A DNA stretch of 64,000 nucleotides from Macrocystis pyrifera (taxonomy: Eukaryota; Sar; Phaeophyceae; Laminariales; Laminariaceae), in assembly GCA_031763025.1 (NCBI GenBank), contig JASSKH010000010.1, forward strand, positions 12,231,427-12,295,426, written 5' to 3'. The position numbers were made by a program, and so were the translations under genes. The notes under the pieces were generated by a model. That model ran no database searches. It saw only the letters and a program-made list of their open reading frames with translations, and was not told where the DNA came from. Shown piece by piece: positions 41,961-53,416 of this stretch. How positions within the stretch are numbered: the stretch's first letter is position 1; each line of letters begins with the position of its first letter.

Positions 41961-42259
41961 CATCCACGGGCCGGTCAGCAAAGCACCACGGTGTCACATC
42001 ACCAACAAGCAACCCGCCAGTCGGAGCAGGCGCACGCAAATAAATACAAAAACTAGGCAGTGGGAATCTGGACCAGAATGGTCGCAGCGTTACTTCGATA
42101 CTCTCATACTCTCATCATCCTCCCGCCTGCCCCCCCCCCGACCCTCCCGTCCTCCCTCGCCTCCTCTCACCACCTCCCTCCCCCCCCCCCCCCCCCCCCC
42201 CGCCTAATCCCCTCCCCTCCGTGGTACCGTCGGTTTTTATGTTTTTGTGCTCCCCCAAG

Positions 42260-42377
42260 TTCGAGCTATACGTTAGCCCCCCGAGGACGGTTCTTAAGGA
42301 GTCATCTTCGTTGTCGGATGCAGGGCTTGTTCCCGCCGCGCTCGTCTACGTCTCATGGCATGGGGTCCCACCGGCAG
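42260..42377 (+). CDS. TUG/ASPSCR1 (PUX1-like) UBX-domain exon, copy 1
   Basis: UBX domains bind the N domain of p97/Cdc48. TUG/ASPL/PUX1 proteins also take the p97 hexamer apart. This 118-base exon (acceptor CCCAAG, donor GTATTC) encodes the C-terminal half of a UBX domain: FELYVSPPRTVLKESS then LSDAGLVPAALVYVSW. It matches the xLYxxPPxxVL...LxxAxLxPAALVxx pattern of TUG and PUX1. It leaves one base of a Gly codon and joins in frame to the terminal exon at 43867. The UBX N-terminal half and earlier exons were not located. A near-identical exon is in copy 2. Confidence 0.8.
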
Positions 42378-42845
42378 GTATTCAGTAGCCTTTACCACAT
42401 CACTGAATGATCGTCTAAAAATATGTATAAGAATATGGAAATCGGAGAAAATGTTTGTTTCATACTGAGTTTTAGTGTGGTCGACCATATTGGAGAACAT
42501 TTTGTTTTATTAAAAAACAAAAGCAAGTTTTTTCGAGACAAATGTCAGAGAGGTAGGGGCAAGGTTGGGGTTGGAGATAGGATTAGGATTAGGGCCTAAG
42601 GTAGCGTTTAGGGCAGCTTTGGAGTGTCCCTTCTCTTATATCTGGAGCCACACGTGGGCCGCACTAAACTCCCCGGTTTCTACTGGTATACCTTATCCTA
42701 CGTACTGTAGGCATTAATTCATCGGTGTGTTAAAGGCGGCTCTGGGTAATGCAGAGGTTGTTCCGTCGGGAGATGCGGTTCGTCGGTAAGTGTTGCTCGT
42801 AATTTCTAGTTGCAAGGGTGTGCTATGTATAGGTTTTTATGTTCT

Positions 42846-43010
42846 AGGGGTACCCGGGTAGATACCCGAGTATGACAACAAAAAAGTCTTGAGGGTACCC
42901 GGGTATACACCCGAGTATGATATAAACGACAAGAGCCGGTATCCGGGTACCCCAAGGGTATACCCGAGTATGACCAAAGCAACAAGAGCCAGTATTCGGG
43001 TACCGTAGGA
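42846..43010. repeat. TACCCG-word array (type d)
   Basis: Four units of about 45-50 bases with palindromic GGTACCCGGGTATACCCGAG-like sequence and AGTATGAC spacers. It lies just right of the last base at which copy 2 can be compared. Confidence 0.85.
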
Positions 43011-43487
43011 TCTATTCGCTACTGAGCACACCCGTGAAAAATCGTTTGTCGGTACAGTAATGGTGCTCGTCTGTACGTCGATGAAACTGTTCGCTGGTGT
43101 AGATGCTTCGGGGGTGGAGGTGTTCGTGGTACTTGAAGTTTGTTTGTTGTCAAGGTTAAGGTTGTTGGTCGGCAGGGTTTGCATATCGGCAAGGTTATGT
43201 GTCGGTTACGATGCTGTGTCGGCAAGTTTGTTTCGTCGTTATCGGCAAGGTTGTACAATCGGTGCATGGCGCTGTCAGTGGTAGGCATGCGCGAGAGAAA
43301 GGGCGGCTGGGTGCTGTAGCGCAAGCCGTTTGTAGCGGAGGTTTTGCTACTGGAGGTGGCGGTGGCGCGGCGGCGAGAGCGGCAGTGGTGATACTGGTTG
43401 TTGTGATGGTGGTGCTTGCGGCAGTGATGGTGGTGGTGGTGGTGGTGGTGGTCATAGGAGCGTTTCGCCGAATAAAGCGCTTCTCAG

Positions 43488-43610
43488 GGGGGGGGGGGGG
43501 GGGGGGGGGGGTACTTATTATCATGCTAGCCGTAGTCATATGACCATAGACCCTCGCATCCGTACAATGCCGGGACGGAGCACGTCGGGTTTCCACCGAC
43601 CAGCCAGTCA
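43488..43610 (-). repeat. SINE-B 3' half with poly-C, minus strand
   Basis: The minus strand reads ...CGACGTGCTCCGTCCCGGCA..CATATGACTACGGCTAGCAT...AAGTAC followed by about 24 C. It lies within the last intron of the UBX gene. Confidence 0.75.
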
Positions 43611-43866
43611 GGGGGAGGGGGTGAAGCTTTAGCCGAAACATGTATTCGCCAAAAGCCCCGCGTCACCAGCGAAAATCGCTTCCTCGGCGGAAGGTGCAAT
43701 CGAAAAGTCTTGACTTACCACGGTTCCACCGCTGCGTGCAGTATAACCATCGGCGATAACTTGTCTCATTACCGCCTCAGGTTGTGACGGAACTTGATAA
43801 GTTACATACATTCCTTCGCACCCCCCCCCTTACCCCCCCTACCCCCGTTACGCATATGCTTTCCAG

Positions 43867-44111
43867 GGGAAGCTCAAGGTGGATACCTCAAGCCAGAATT
43901 GACGCAAGCTTCGTCAAGCACGGCGAGTCAAGCAGCCCGCCCTGCCGGGGTCGCGCTTGATGGCGGCAGGAGAGGGAAGGAAGAGTCGAAGACGGGGGGC
44001 GGGGGGGCAAGAAGTGGCGGAGGCGGTAGATTGGGGGGGGCGAAGAGTTCCGGCAGTGGGTCTGGTGCTGGCAGGCGCACCGGTAAACCAGGCTGGCTGA
44101 AGATTAACTAA
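43867..44111 (+). CDS. TUG/ASPSCR1-like gene, terminal exon
   Basis: After CTTTCCAG the exon completes Gly and reads EAQGGYLKPELTQ, a Ser/Ala/Gly-rich linker, then GKPGWLKIN and stop. TUG and PUX1 proteins end the same way: a YLxPxLL stretch after the UBX domain, a low-complexity linker, and a KVPKWLKL-like end. Phase agrees with the exon ending at 42377. It lies in the spacer between the two duplicated segments, so copy 2's UBX exon must use another last exon or one beyond the window. Confidence 0.78.
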
Positions 44112-45898
44112 CAGCCGCGACGCACGCGGCGTGCGAGAAGAGGGGGAGAGAGACAGAAAGGGGGACGGGGACGGGGGGGGGGATGGCGGCAATTCCTCAC
44201 GGTGTTGCGCTCGATGCGTGGTGTGTGTGCTTTTGATTTTTTGGAGTGGGTGGCGGCTGCAGCAGTATTGCTTTTCTCTTTTTCGTTTTTTTTAAACGGT
44301 TTTTTACTGTTTTTTTTGTTTTTCCAACAAAACAAACAAAGGGAGGCGTGCTTTTGAAAATGGAGGGCAGAGTGCCCCCGACTTACCGACTGCCCTCTTT
44401 TGATGGATGGTGGGATTGTGGGTGGGGGGGTGGAGGGGTGGGTGGGGCGTGATTCAAGGAGCCTCGGTGGGCAGAGCCTGAGTGTATTGTTGTGTTTGAT
44501 TAGTCCCACCCTCGCTCCGCCCTCATGTCGACTTTTTGTTACAACCCTTTTGCCGCATGGGGGGTGAAAAATACAAAAGAAAAAAACGCCAAATGAATCG
44601 TCTGCCATGCCGCACCGAAAGACAGGACCAAGCGAGACCGGCTGGCTTGACGCCTTCTGTCAGGATGATGTATTATCCCTGTCCTTGCCCTTGTTTTTAT
44701 CGCCTTAGCAGTTGGAGAAAACTCCTCCTGCTGCTGCTGCTGCTGCGCCGTGTTTCTGCTTTGATTTGAATTCCTGTGGGTGAATCAGGTTCTCAATGTA
44801 GGCGTGTGGTGGTGGCGTGTTGCTTATCGCCCAGCACGATCGTCACAAAACATCCGGCAGGGGGCCTATCGAACACCAGGCTGTGGTGCGGATGGATAGA
44901 TGCAAGCGACCCTCAAGCCCCTCCCTCTCGAAACAAGCCACGTCAGAGGAGACCCCTATCTTTCTCAGGTTCCTACTGATGATGATGCGGACTTCACAGC
45001 AAGCACAACAGCGATATACCACACAGTAACGTGATCTCTACTGACTGCTGTAGAGCTCTACCGAGATCACCGCAAAACATGTTTGGAGAAAACGTATGCG
45101 CGTAGCCCGACGAACAACTATCCCACCAGCTACAGCAGCGGGCATGGTATCATATGATCGAATACAACAGCAGTGGGTACACCGGTATGGGACAAGGCAC
45201 TTGAGCCTGCCTTACTGCTACGGTGGTTGCGTCACGAATTCTTGTCCACTGTTTTTTTTTTTTTTTTTCCAAATTTCCAAATTATCCAAACTATCCAAAT
45301 TCCTAAATTTCATGTTATTAATAGTACTGCACCAACTGTGTACGTACCGAAATTTGATTGTACTTCCAAGTAAGTGTTTAGCCCCCTCAATGGGGGTACA
45401 GTTCTGAAGGGGTCCAAGACCTTTTCCCCTCTTATCAACAGCCCTCGGCGGGAAATTTGGAAAATTTGGAAAAAAGTGAAACTGTGAACAACTCGGGATG
45501 ACAAGGCCGAAACCGGAGAATTCGCTCGGGATAAATAAGGCCGAAGCCGCCCATGAAAGAAGGGGGATACATCGCTTTTGGGCGCCATATTGAGTTTGAA
45601 ATCGGGGCAAGCCGATTCGGCCTTCCTTACCTCTATTTTTGACCTATATCGCCTTACTTATCAATGACGACCGCCTTATTGCGGGGTACACACACTGTGC
45701 ACTGTAAGCAAGCACCGTACAACTCCGCGTATTCAGCAGCAGCTAGCTGCTGCAGTACAGCAGCAGCAGTACAGCAGCACTGCTACTACTACTACTACTA
45801 CTAATACGACGCACTACTACTACTAGTATTAATACTACATTATTAAATATTTACGGCGTGCTGCTGCTGCTGGTGCGAGGTAACCCGAGATTCGCGAA
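44112..45898 (+). other. Spacer downstream of the UBX gene
   Basis: GC-rich then T-rich sequence; no poly(A) signal was assigned. At 45258-45480 an inverted pair of CCAAATT words (TTCCAAATTTCCAAATTATCC and GGAAATTTGGAAAATTTGG) suggests a small fold-back element. CTA and CAG triplets run near 45735-45870. No gene is recognised. Confidence 0.5.
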
Positions 45899-47079
45899 AC
45901 CGAAGTATCTGCCATCTGTCATCTTTCCAAAGAACAGAAAACCCTCGGCCTTGCTGTCGTCGGTTGCATGTTGTCGTGTTTTTTTTTTTTCTGTTCGTTC
46001 GTTCAAGCAAGCGTTTCAAATTGTGGAGTTCCTACAAATCCGCGATGCTTCCCCCCAAAAATACAAAATTGAAATTTCCACACAGGTAGGTAGGTGCTGT
46101 TGTTGCCAAATATTTTGTGCCAATCGCTTGCCACTTTTACTTGCTACCGTACGTTTTGCGACGCGGGAAGGAAGGAAGGAGCTCGAAAGCGCTGCACTTT
46201 GCAATGGGTGTTCTGGGATGCGTATTCGCGCCGATGGAATGTCTCAGCTACCTGGATCAGGCTGCTGAGCCACGAGTGATTGTTCTGGTTTACCTCTGCG
46301 TTTGGTTCGCCTTAGAACTACTCGTTGAGCTGGAGCCCGATATCAAGGACTGGCAGAGGTGAGCCATCACTGTCTGCTTGCTATTTATATCAGATAGATG
46401 TATTGTGATAAGCCTTTCTGCTGCATGCAGCAGTCTTCATCATGCTCTCGGGGATATTGATGTTGGCAGAGGGGGAAACACAAGAGAACCCAGAGCGAAA
46501 AAGGACGATGCAACGCACCACTGCTACTACTACAGTTAGTTGCTTACTAAGTGTCGATGATTGGCTTCGCGATGAGCGCCGCGACTGCTGTAGCTGCACG
46601 AGCCTGGTGTTCGTAACTCAATTGACTCAAGAAGAAAAAGAAAAAAAAAAAAAGAGGGGTGCGAGCGAGCAGTGCGGAGTTTCTGCTGCAGCAGCTGTTG
46701 CAGATCTTACCTCGAAAAAGTCCGTTATACTCGTACAGCAGCAGTACGAGTACAAACTTGTAGTATTAGTATTCATAGTGCTATTACTGTACCACCAGGT
46801 GTACTGCTGTTGTGCTGTATTAATAGTATGATTGCTTGTTGCAGTGTACTGCCGCCCCGTCCTGCGCCGCGAGGGACGACACAGACCAATCGCGTCCTGC
46901 GCCGCCAGGGAGGACGCAGACCGACCCTACGTGGCTGAGGCCAGAGGGGCACAGGCAGAATGGCGCACGGCCTTTGCCAAGGCCATACGAAATGGATCGC
47001 AATCACGCCGTGCATGCATGATTGATAAATACACGTCGCCTGTTTGTTGTCCTGCATCCCTGCCGTCTTCTTCTCGCAG

Positions 47080-47170
47080 GAGGACGGACCGAGGATTCAA
47101 AGAGGAGATGGCCGCATTGGAGAGAGAGGCAGAGGCGGCCGAAGCGGAATTTGAGCTTTTGAAAGCGAAG
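47080..47170 (+). CDS. Candidate coiled-coil exon, copy 2
   Basis: Counterpart of 22587-22677 with GGATTC for GCATTC (Ala to Gly). Acceptor CGCAG and donor GTGAGC are kept. The upstream frame is open without a stop from 46832, longer than in copy 1. The following mini-exon has lost both splice signals. Confidence 0.4.
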
Positions 47171-48255
47171 GTGAGCACGATCGGCGGCTGGCTGTGGTGA
47201 ATCAGATGGTGGTGATGGTGGTGATGGTGGTGATCTCACGGGCGGGCGGGTGGTCGTGAGTCCCAGATCTCTACAGTATACGATTTATTATCCATTTTTC
47301 CTCGCACATCAGTCAGGGCTGTGTGAGGGCCGTGGGTATGGTTGCCGGGGCGCTGGATGTTTTTCTGCTTGCTCCCGACGCTTTTTGCAGGGGGCTCGTA
47401 TCATCGATTTAGATCTAGAGCCACACAGATTGACTCTTTTTTAGTCACCATTTAATCTTTTATTACTCGTACATTCTGCATTAGACTACAGCAGTTAGTA
47501 CTGCATGCTGCGCGAGAGAGAGTACCTACAGTATCAATAATAACGCGGATCAGATTCCAGACTTCCATCAGATGTTGAAAAAGTTGCAACGGTTCTTCTT
47601 GAGGATCCATCCCAGATCGAAGAACTCTGCACCTGGCACCAGGTACCACGTATGTACGTATACGTATGGCAAGTCACACAACGGCGCAACCCTACTTGTC
47701 TGTTGTGTAATATAGGTACATCAGTACCAGGGTATGATACGTACACGTATGATACAAGCAGCATAGTACGTTCCATGTATATCAGTATTAACGAATATTA
47801 ATAATAATACACGTTCGTATTATTTAAAAATAGTGTATTCTTCACATTAAACCGTTCTGTTCTACCCGTTGACATCCAGCACAACCGGTGTCCGTGCCGA
47901 TTCTTCAGTCCTATTAATAGCGAGATACAAGTTCTGTGGGTCACAAACCTACGCCACAGGGATACATACTACAGCCAGTAATACATTGTTATGCAGTAAG
48001 CAGAGAGTAGACAACGCAATGCCATGTCATGATAATGGATACGGCATGCACGAGATACACACCCTACGAAAGAGAGAAACAGAAGAAAGAAAGAAACAAC
48101 AAAACAAAAACAGAGAGCGGAGAAATAAATAATAGAGGACAAATAAAATAAAATAAAATATGTCGTGTCTCCCTTCAGGAGATGTGACAGACGCTTAAAA
48201 AGAACAAGCTAAAGACACAGCACCACTTCATACTATACATATAAACAGAGTAAGA

Positions 48256-49750
48256 CTACTCGTGGCACCTCACCATGAACCGTTCGGCTGCTCTATGGAC
48301 CCCCCGGTACCCCTTCCCCGACTTTTTTGCTGCTGTGGACCACAGACAGTGCAGTCTCAACTCCAAACACCAAGGGGGGCTGTTCCGTTGACCCTTCGGT
48401 GGCTCCGAACTCCCTACTACGTAAGGTCTTCGACTATGCATATGTGCCAAGTCTTAAACCGCCCGCCAGGTCTGGGGTTCTTCCCGCCAGCCATCGTCCC
48501 GAACATTACCCGACTGGGTAATCGCTCTTCGCTTTGCCGTGCCACGACCCCCGCAAAAAAGAGCGGCGGTTTCCGGATGATCGTTTCGATGCTCTCGCAA
48601 CGTGTCATCTTGAGGGCCTTCGCGTAGGAGAGGGTGTGGCGTGGTCAGTACAGAGTCGGCACTGGAAGCCAATGACTCACAAGAAGACTTATTTGGTGGT
48701 GAGCCGTTCGAAGCTTGGCAAAGTGTTCCGCTCTGAGGTTCCACGTCACACAACCGTATAGCAGGGTCTCAATCACCTCGGCCTGCAGCATTCGGACTTT
48801 CAGGCTAAGCGGGGCGGTCGTCCTATCATACAACTCCGGGCCTAATCGTGTAAGGCATGCACGCATGAGACGGATCCGTCGATCAATTTCGAGCGAGACG
48901 TCAGCATTTTCGTGGATAATGCGGCCTGTAGGTATAAAAACTGGGCCGTCTGTTTATACCTCTGACCTGCTGCTTCGATGACGAGCGGTGGGGCGAGGGC
49001 TGTCTGGTCTGGCGTTCGTAGAAGGATTAACTCCGTCGTTTTTTCCGATACCGTGAGGCCTGCTGCTTCGAAGACAGTCACGATGACTGGCATAATTTTC
49101 CGCGAGCCCTTTAGCCGACTTCGAGATTATTAATTCCCCCGTCATCGGCGTACAACATGCCCATTACAGCCGATCGCACGCATGCCAACGGCTCCTCTCT
49201 TCTGTTGCGACTGCTCCAGCATCATTGAGTTGAACCAAATCCCTGACGATGGCTTCGTCTTTGCTGAAGCTTACCAATACCACGTGTAACGCAGCAGCGA
49301 ATAACACATTGAACAGTAACGGTGATAGCACGCAGCCTCGCCGCAGCCCCAGCGTGACTTCAAATCATTCCGAGTGCTCGCCGTCATCCGTACGCACGCA
49401 CGCGAGCCCGCATGCCGACGTGAAAATGCAGATAATTGTAAGCAGCTTGATTGGTACGCCAGAGAGCGTGTGAGTACCTCCCACAGCAGCTCTCGGTTGA
49501 CAGAGTCGTACGCTTTCTGCAGATCGACGAAGCACATGTACAGGGGGATTTTCCTCTGTCGTCCGAGCTCTGGCGACCGGCGCTCGACGCACAACATATC
49601 ACTCGTTGATCGTGCGAGGGGGAAGCCGCACTGTTCCTCCCTGGGTAATCCCTCGGTGTCGCAGTACTTGCTAAGGCAGCACGCGACGATTTTCAACAAG
49701 TGGCTTTGCCTGCGTGGGCAACAAGCGAAATCTCTCTGCGGCTGTTGCAA
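48256..49750 (-). mobile_element. LINE reverse transcriptase relic, copy 2
   Basis: Counterpart of 23853-25345 with the same truncation and the same YADD motif (49141-49152). It was inherited with the duplication and is not an independent insertion. Confidence 0.85.
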
Positions 49751-51449
49751 TCAGTTCGGTCCTTCTTTTTGTAGTATGTGCCATAGGTACCGGTATGCTT
49801 CTACTATTTTATGCTGTAGATATGCACTGCTTTCATCATTATTATCTCGTCGACGAATGCTTGATAGGTCATTTTTGGGCAGACGACACTTTCTTGTAGC
49901 TTCGGTGCTATAATACTAACATTGATGGTATAGCCCTACACCAAGACATTGATGGTATAGCCCTACACCATGCCAGCACAAGCAAACCGTGGCAGGCAGG
50001 CCGCGTGTGGCCGACCCGGGGTGTGGTGTGGTGTGGTGTGTGCGCCAACCGCCCAAGAACGTGGAGTGTTGTCGTACGACACCGAAATAAACTATTAACA
50101 TGCTACGTGCTTGCGACACGGGTGTCATGATCATATTAATAGCACATACATTTACGATAAAGGCTGAGCACAGACAGACTGACTCAGTCAGCACAGTAAT
50201 AGTAGTAGCGATTATACTGGCTGTCGCAAAAAAAAATCAGTACCTGGTAGTATGTGTACTGAATTACAGCAGTATACTGGCCGAGCGAAGCGACTAAGGC
50301 CGAGCGAAGCAAGCGAGTTACGCCAAGCAGAGTGACGCGGCTGAGCGTAGCTCGGCCAATTGCCCCCCGACTGGTGAGGGGGGCCCGCTGGAGGCGTCGT
50401 TGGAGGGGGAAAAAACAGGCGTTTTCGCTTCATGCAATTTTTCCCCATTGGGCCCTAAACTGCTTTTTTGGCCGGAGGTTGTTGGGGTCATCAACATGGT
50501 ACTATGTAGGAAAAACCAAGAAAAAAACAACAGGACAAATATCGTAAAGCGTGGCGATCTTCATCATGCCATTGGTTTTCGCGCAAGTGCATAACAAAGC
50601 GCTCTGACATTTGATGTTGCTCCATCGCTCTTACCCTTGGGGCATAGAATAGATGTATTAATAGTAGGCTATCACCTGCAAACAGAAGGAAACGAGAAAA
50701 AGTGCAGATGATGAACAAAAGCAGAAGGAAAAAGAAAAGTAAAACAATCTCAAACAACGAAGGAACGCTACGTAGTAAATGTAACCGGTATCAGGTATGA
50801 GAGGCACTGAACGCAAATAAAGAGACCAAACATGAAGAAGCGAAGGGAACGCGTCAAAAGGCTCAACAGCCGGAGTTCCTCTTTTCTCTCTCCTCCCTCC
50901 TCCAGAAACGCATTTTCTGGGTTTCAGTACCTTGAACAATGATATGTGGCATGTTTCTTGAACATACATAATAAGTAAACTAAAGCTGTTGGCGATTGTA
51001 CCGGCTGGGTCAATCAGTAGATTACTACTAAACTGTACTGCCAGTAAGTAGATACTGTGCCAGTGCCTACAGCCCTAATAATTACGATACCAGTGTCTGT
51101 CGTGATTAACGCTTATATCTGCCTACCACAGACACTGGTCTGAATATTCTGAGGGTTGAGTCGTTTACCTCGTATTTCCTCGAGCGCTGGACCGTTTCGG
51201 GTACAAGCTACGTATATAGCTTCAACGATAATGCTAGATAGTGGATAGTGGATAGTGGACAGCTTTACATCACGCCAACACAGCCGTGGCAGTCCCGGGC
51301 CGACTCAGGGCATGTGCCGCAAAACGTGGCGCGGTGTCGTGAGAGCCCATTTACGACACCTACACTGGTATCGTAAATGGCAGGGCATTCCTCGGAACGC
51401 CTTCTCGACTCCGGGACGATATCCCACCGGACTCCTTTTCCCCGGGACT

Positions 51450-51965
51450 AAGCGGTACTATTTGGATGGGATGCGGCCATCGCGGGGCGCGTTTGTGCGG
51501 GAACGGTGTTGGCACTTTTCCGTGGCGCGGGAGCGGAATACTGTAATTTGTGCGGGACGCGTTTGTGCGGGAACGGGATTTAAATATCCCATTTATCACG
51601 GGACCACGGGATTTCTAGCTGGCTTCGACCGCTGTGTGGGTCATCCGACACCTTCGCGCACCTCATGAGAAACGTGACCCAATTTCGCTCGTTGTGAGCT
51701 TTTGGGGGGAGCTGTTCGTAACTGTCTCCGCGAGTGAAGTGCAAACGTTCATTCGGGGGTTGTTTTACGCAGGGCCTTCCTCGGGAAAAATCCCGCAGGA
51801 TTTCACCGGAAATGTATATTTTTTCTATTCCCGTGCATGTATCGTTCCCGTGATCCCATCTAAACAGTTCCCGAAGACATTTTGATATTCCGTTCCCATC
51901 CAAAAAGTTCCCGTGGAAATGTCTGATTTCCGTGGTTTTCCGATTCCGTGCCGTAAAATCCTGTG
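51450..51965. repeat. CGGGAA-word array (type a), copy 2 first block
   Basis: Counterpart of 27570-28074; the remaining 0.77 kb of copy 1 is missing here. Confidence 0.72.
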
Positions 51966-51969
51966 GAAA

Positions 51970-52320
51970 TGTTATGAGGCTTAGATTGGGTAGGCGATTG
52001 GTTCACTTTTCACCTTTAGCCCAAAACGGACCAAGACCTTAACAAATGGCGACGACGGCAGAACATGGGTACGTCGTAGTTGGTCGTGAGTTCGAATCTC
52101 ACGTCCACCATGAAATCGCTTTTTAAAGAAAAGTGAATTTCCTCATGTCAAGAATCTGAAAAAAATACTTCTGGATCCCCAAAACTTGGAACCGCGTGTT
52201 GATATCACGTGCACCCGTATATCCGGTACGTTCCAGGGGGGGAGAGTGTTTCTGAGGCTTGGATTGGGTAGGCGATCGGTTAACCTTTTACCTTTTGGCC
52301 CAACGGACTATTAATAAGAC
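51970..52320 (+). repeat. tRNA-like relic with direct repeats, copy 2
   Basis: A-box-like TGGCGACGACGG (52047-52058), T arm GTGAGTTCGAATCTCAC with a perfect five-pair stem, ending GTCCACCA (about 52110). Flanking direct repeats start near 51974 and 52256. Confidence 0.55.
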
Positions 52321-52919
52321 CTTTACAGAGCCCGGTTGCAAGAAATCACCGTCGACAGTTTTTCGACCCAAATGAAGTAACTATGATTGATTGCGATCGG
52401 GGGTTTGGATCGTGTTTGACCCCCGTTGGATAGAAAAAGTGCGGACGGCAATTTCCTGTTTCTTGGTGCCTGGAGAAGCGGGAAACGCCGCCAGATAGAT
52501 CTTGGAGAGAATTCTCGGACACATTCTGAGGCGAGAAAAACCAATTTCCAACCATTCCGGGGCAAAAGCTCATGCGAACGTGCTGAAAGTTTTTTCTCAA
52601 CTAAATGCAAATCCAACGGCATTCGAATTGTCCTTGTATAATACCAGGTATATTGCACTGGCACCCAGATCCCAATATAATTAATGCTAAAATAACAAAA
52701 ATAACAAAAATATCAAAATGAAATAAAACACCAAAATTCAAAATTAAAAGTACGACTTTGTGTACGTTTCAATTATTTGATATTAAAAGGTGGTACAAAA
52801 TGACAACATTGTTAACATCTCCGCAGCGGAACACAATTTCAGATGATGGAGACCAGAAGGGTCCGTGTTCTGTGTTCCGTATGTGGCTTCAACGCCCCAA
52901 CGACACAACCCCGAAGACA

Positions 52920-53375
52920 GAGAGCGATTTCCCGTGGTGGCCGGTTCCCGCCGGAATTTTTACCGTTGTGGCCGGTTCCCGTACAAAAAACCCTGTGATT
53001 TCCCGTGGTGGCTAGTTCCCGCGGGAACGGTTCCCGTGGAGGCCAGTTCCCGTACAAAAAAAAACAGTGACTTCCCGAGGTGGCTAAATCCCGCAGGATT
53101 TTTTTTCCAAAATCGTGCCCGAGAAAGGAGGCCCTGTGTTAATTTTATTTTTGGTGCGGGACGTGTTTGTGCGGGAACGGGATATTACAATTTGTGCGCG
53201 ACACGTTTGTACGGGAGCGGGATCTATACTTTTCCCTGACGCGGGAGCGGGATCTTAGAATTGGCACGGGACGCGTTGTTGGTGAGGGCACAGGATTTAA
53301 CATTTATTATTTATCGAGGCCACGGGATTATCCCGAAATGTCGCACACAACCGCGAGAAAAATCCCTAGGAACGC
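52920..53375. repeat. CGGGAA-word array (type a), copy 2 second block
   Basis: Counterpart of 29775-30290, slightly shorter. Confidence 0.72.
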
Positions 53376-53416
53376 CCTGTCAAATAGCATCCCCCAAAGT
53401 ATATACGTACGTATGA

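Larger units (their letters stand above)
21062..42660 (+). repeat. Segmental duplication, copy 1
   Basis: From CGAAGTATCTGCCATCTG onward this segment repeats in the same order and orientation at 45899-64000. Identity is about 99 percent by eye in the stretches compared (for example 36.5-37.6 kb). The right boundary is not visible because copy 2 runs off the window. Copy-1-only pieces are 23703-23791 (MITE), 26888-27388 (solo LTR), about 28074-28847 and about 30316-32127. The left end is also rearranged by the SINE near 21.1 kb. Confidence 0.93.

Noticed and set aside
42585-42600. Telomere-like GATTAGGATTAGGG
   Set aside because: Only two or three imperfect units occur, inside unique sequence and also in copy 2.
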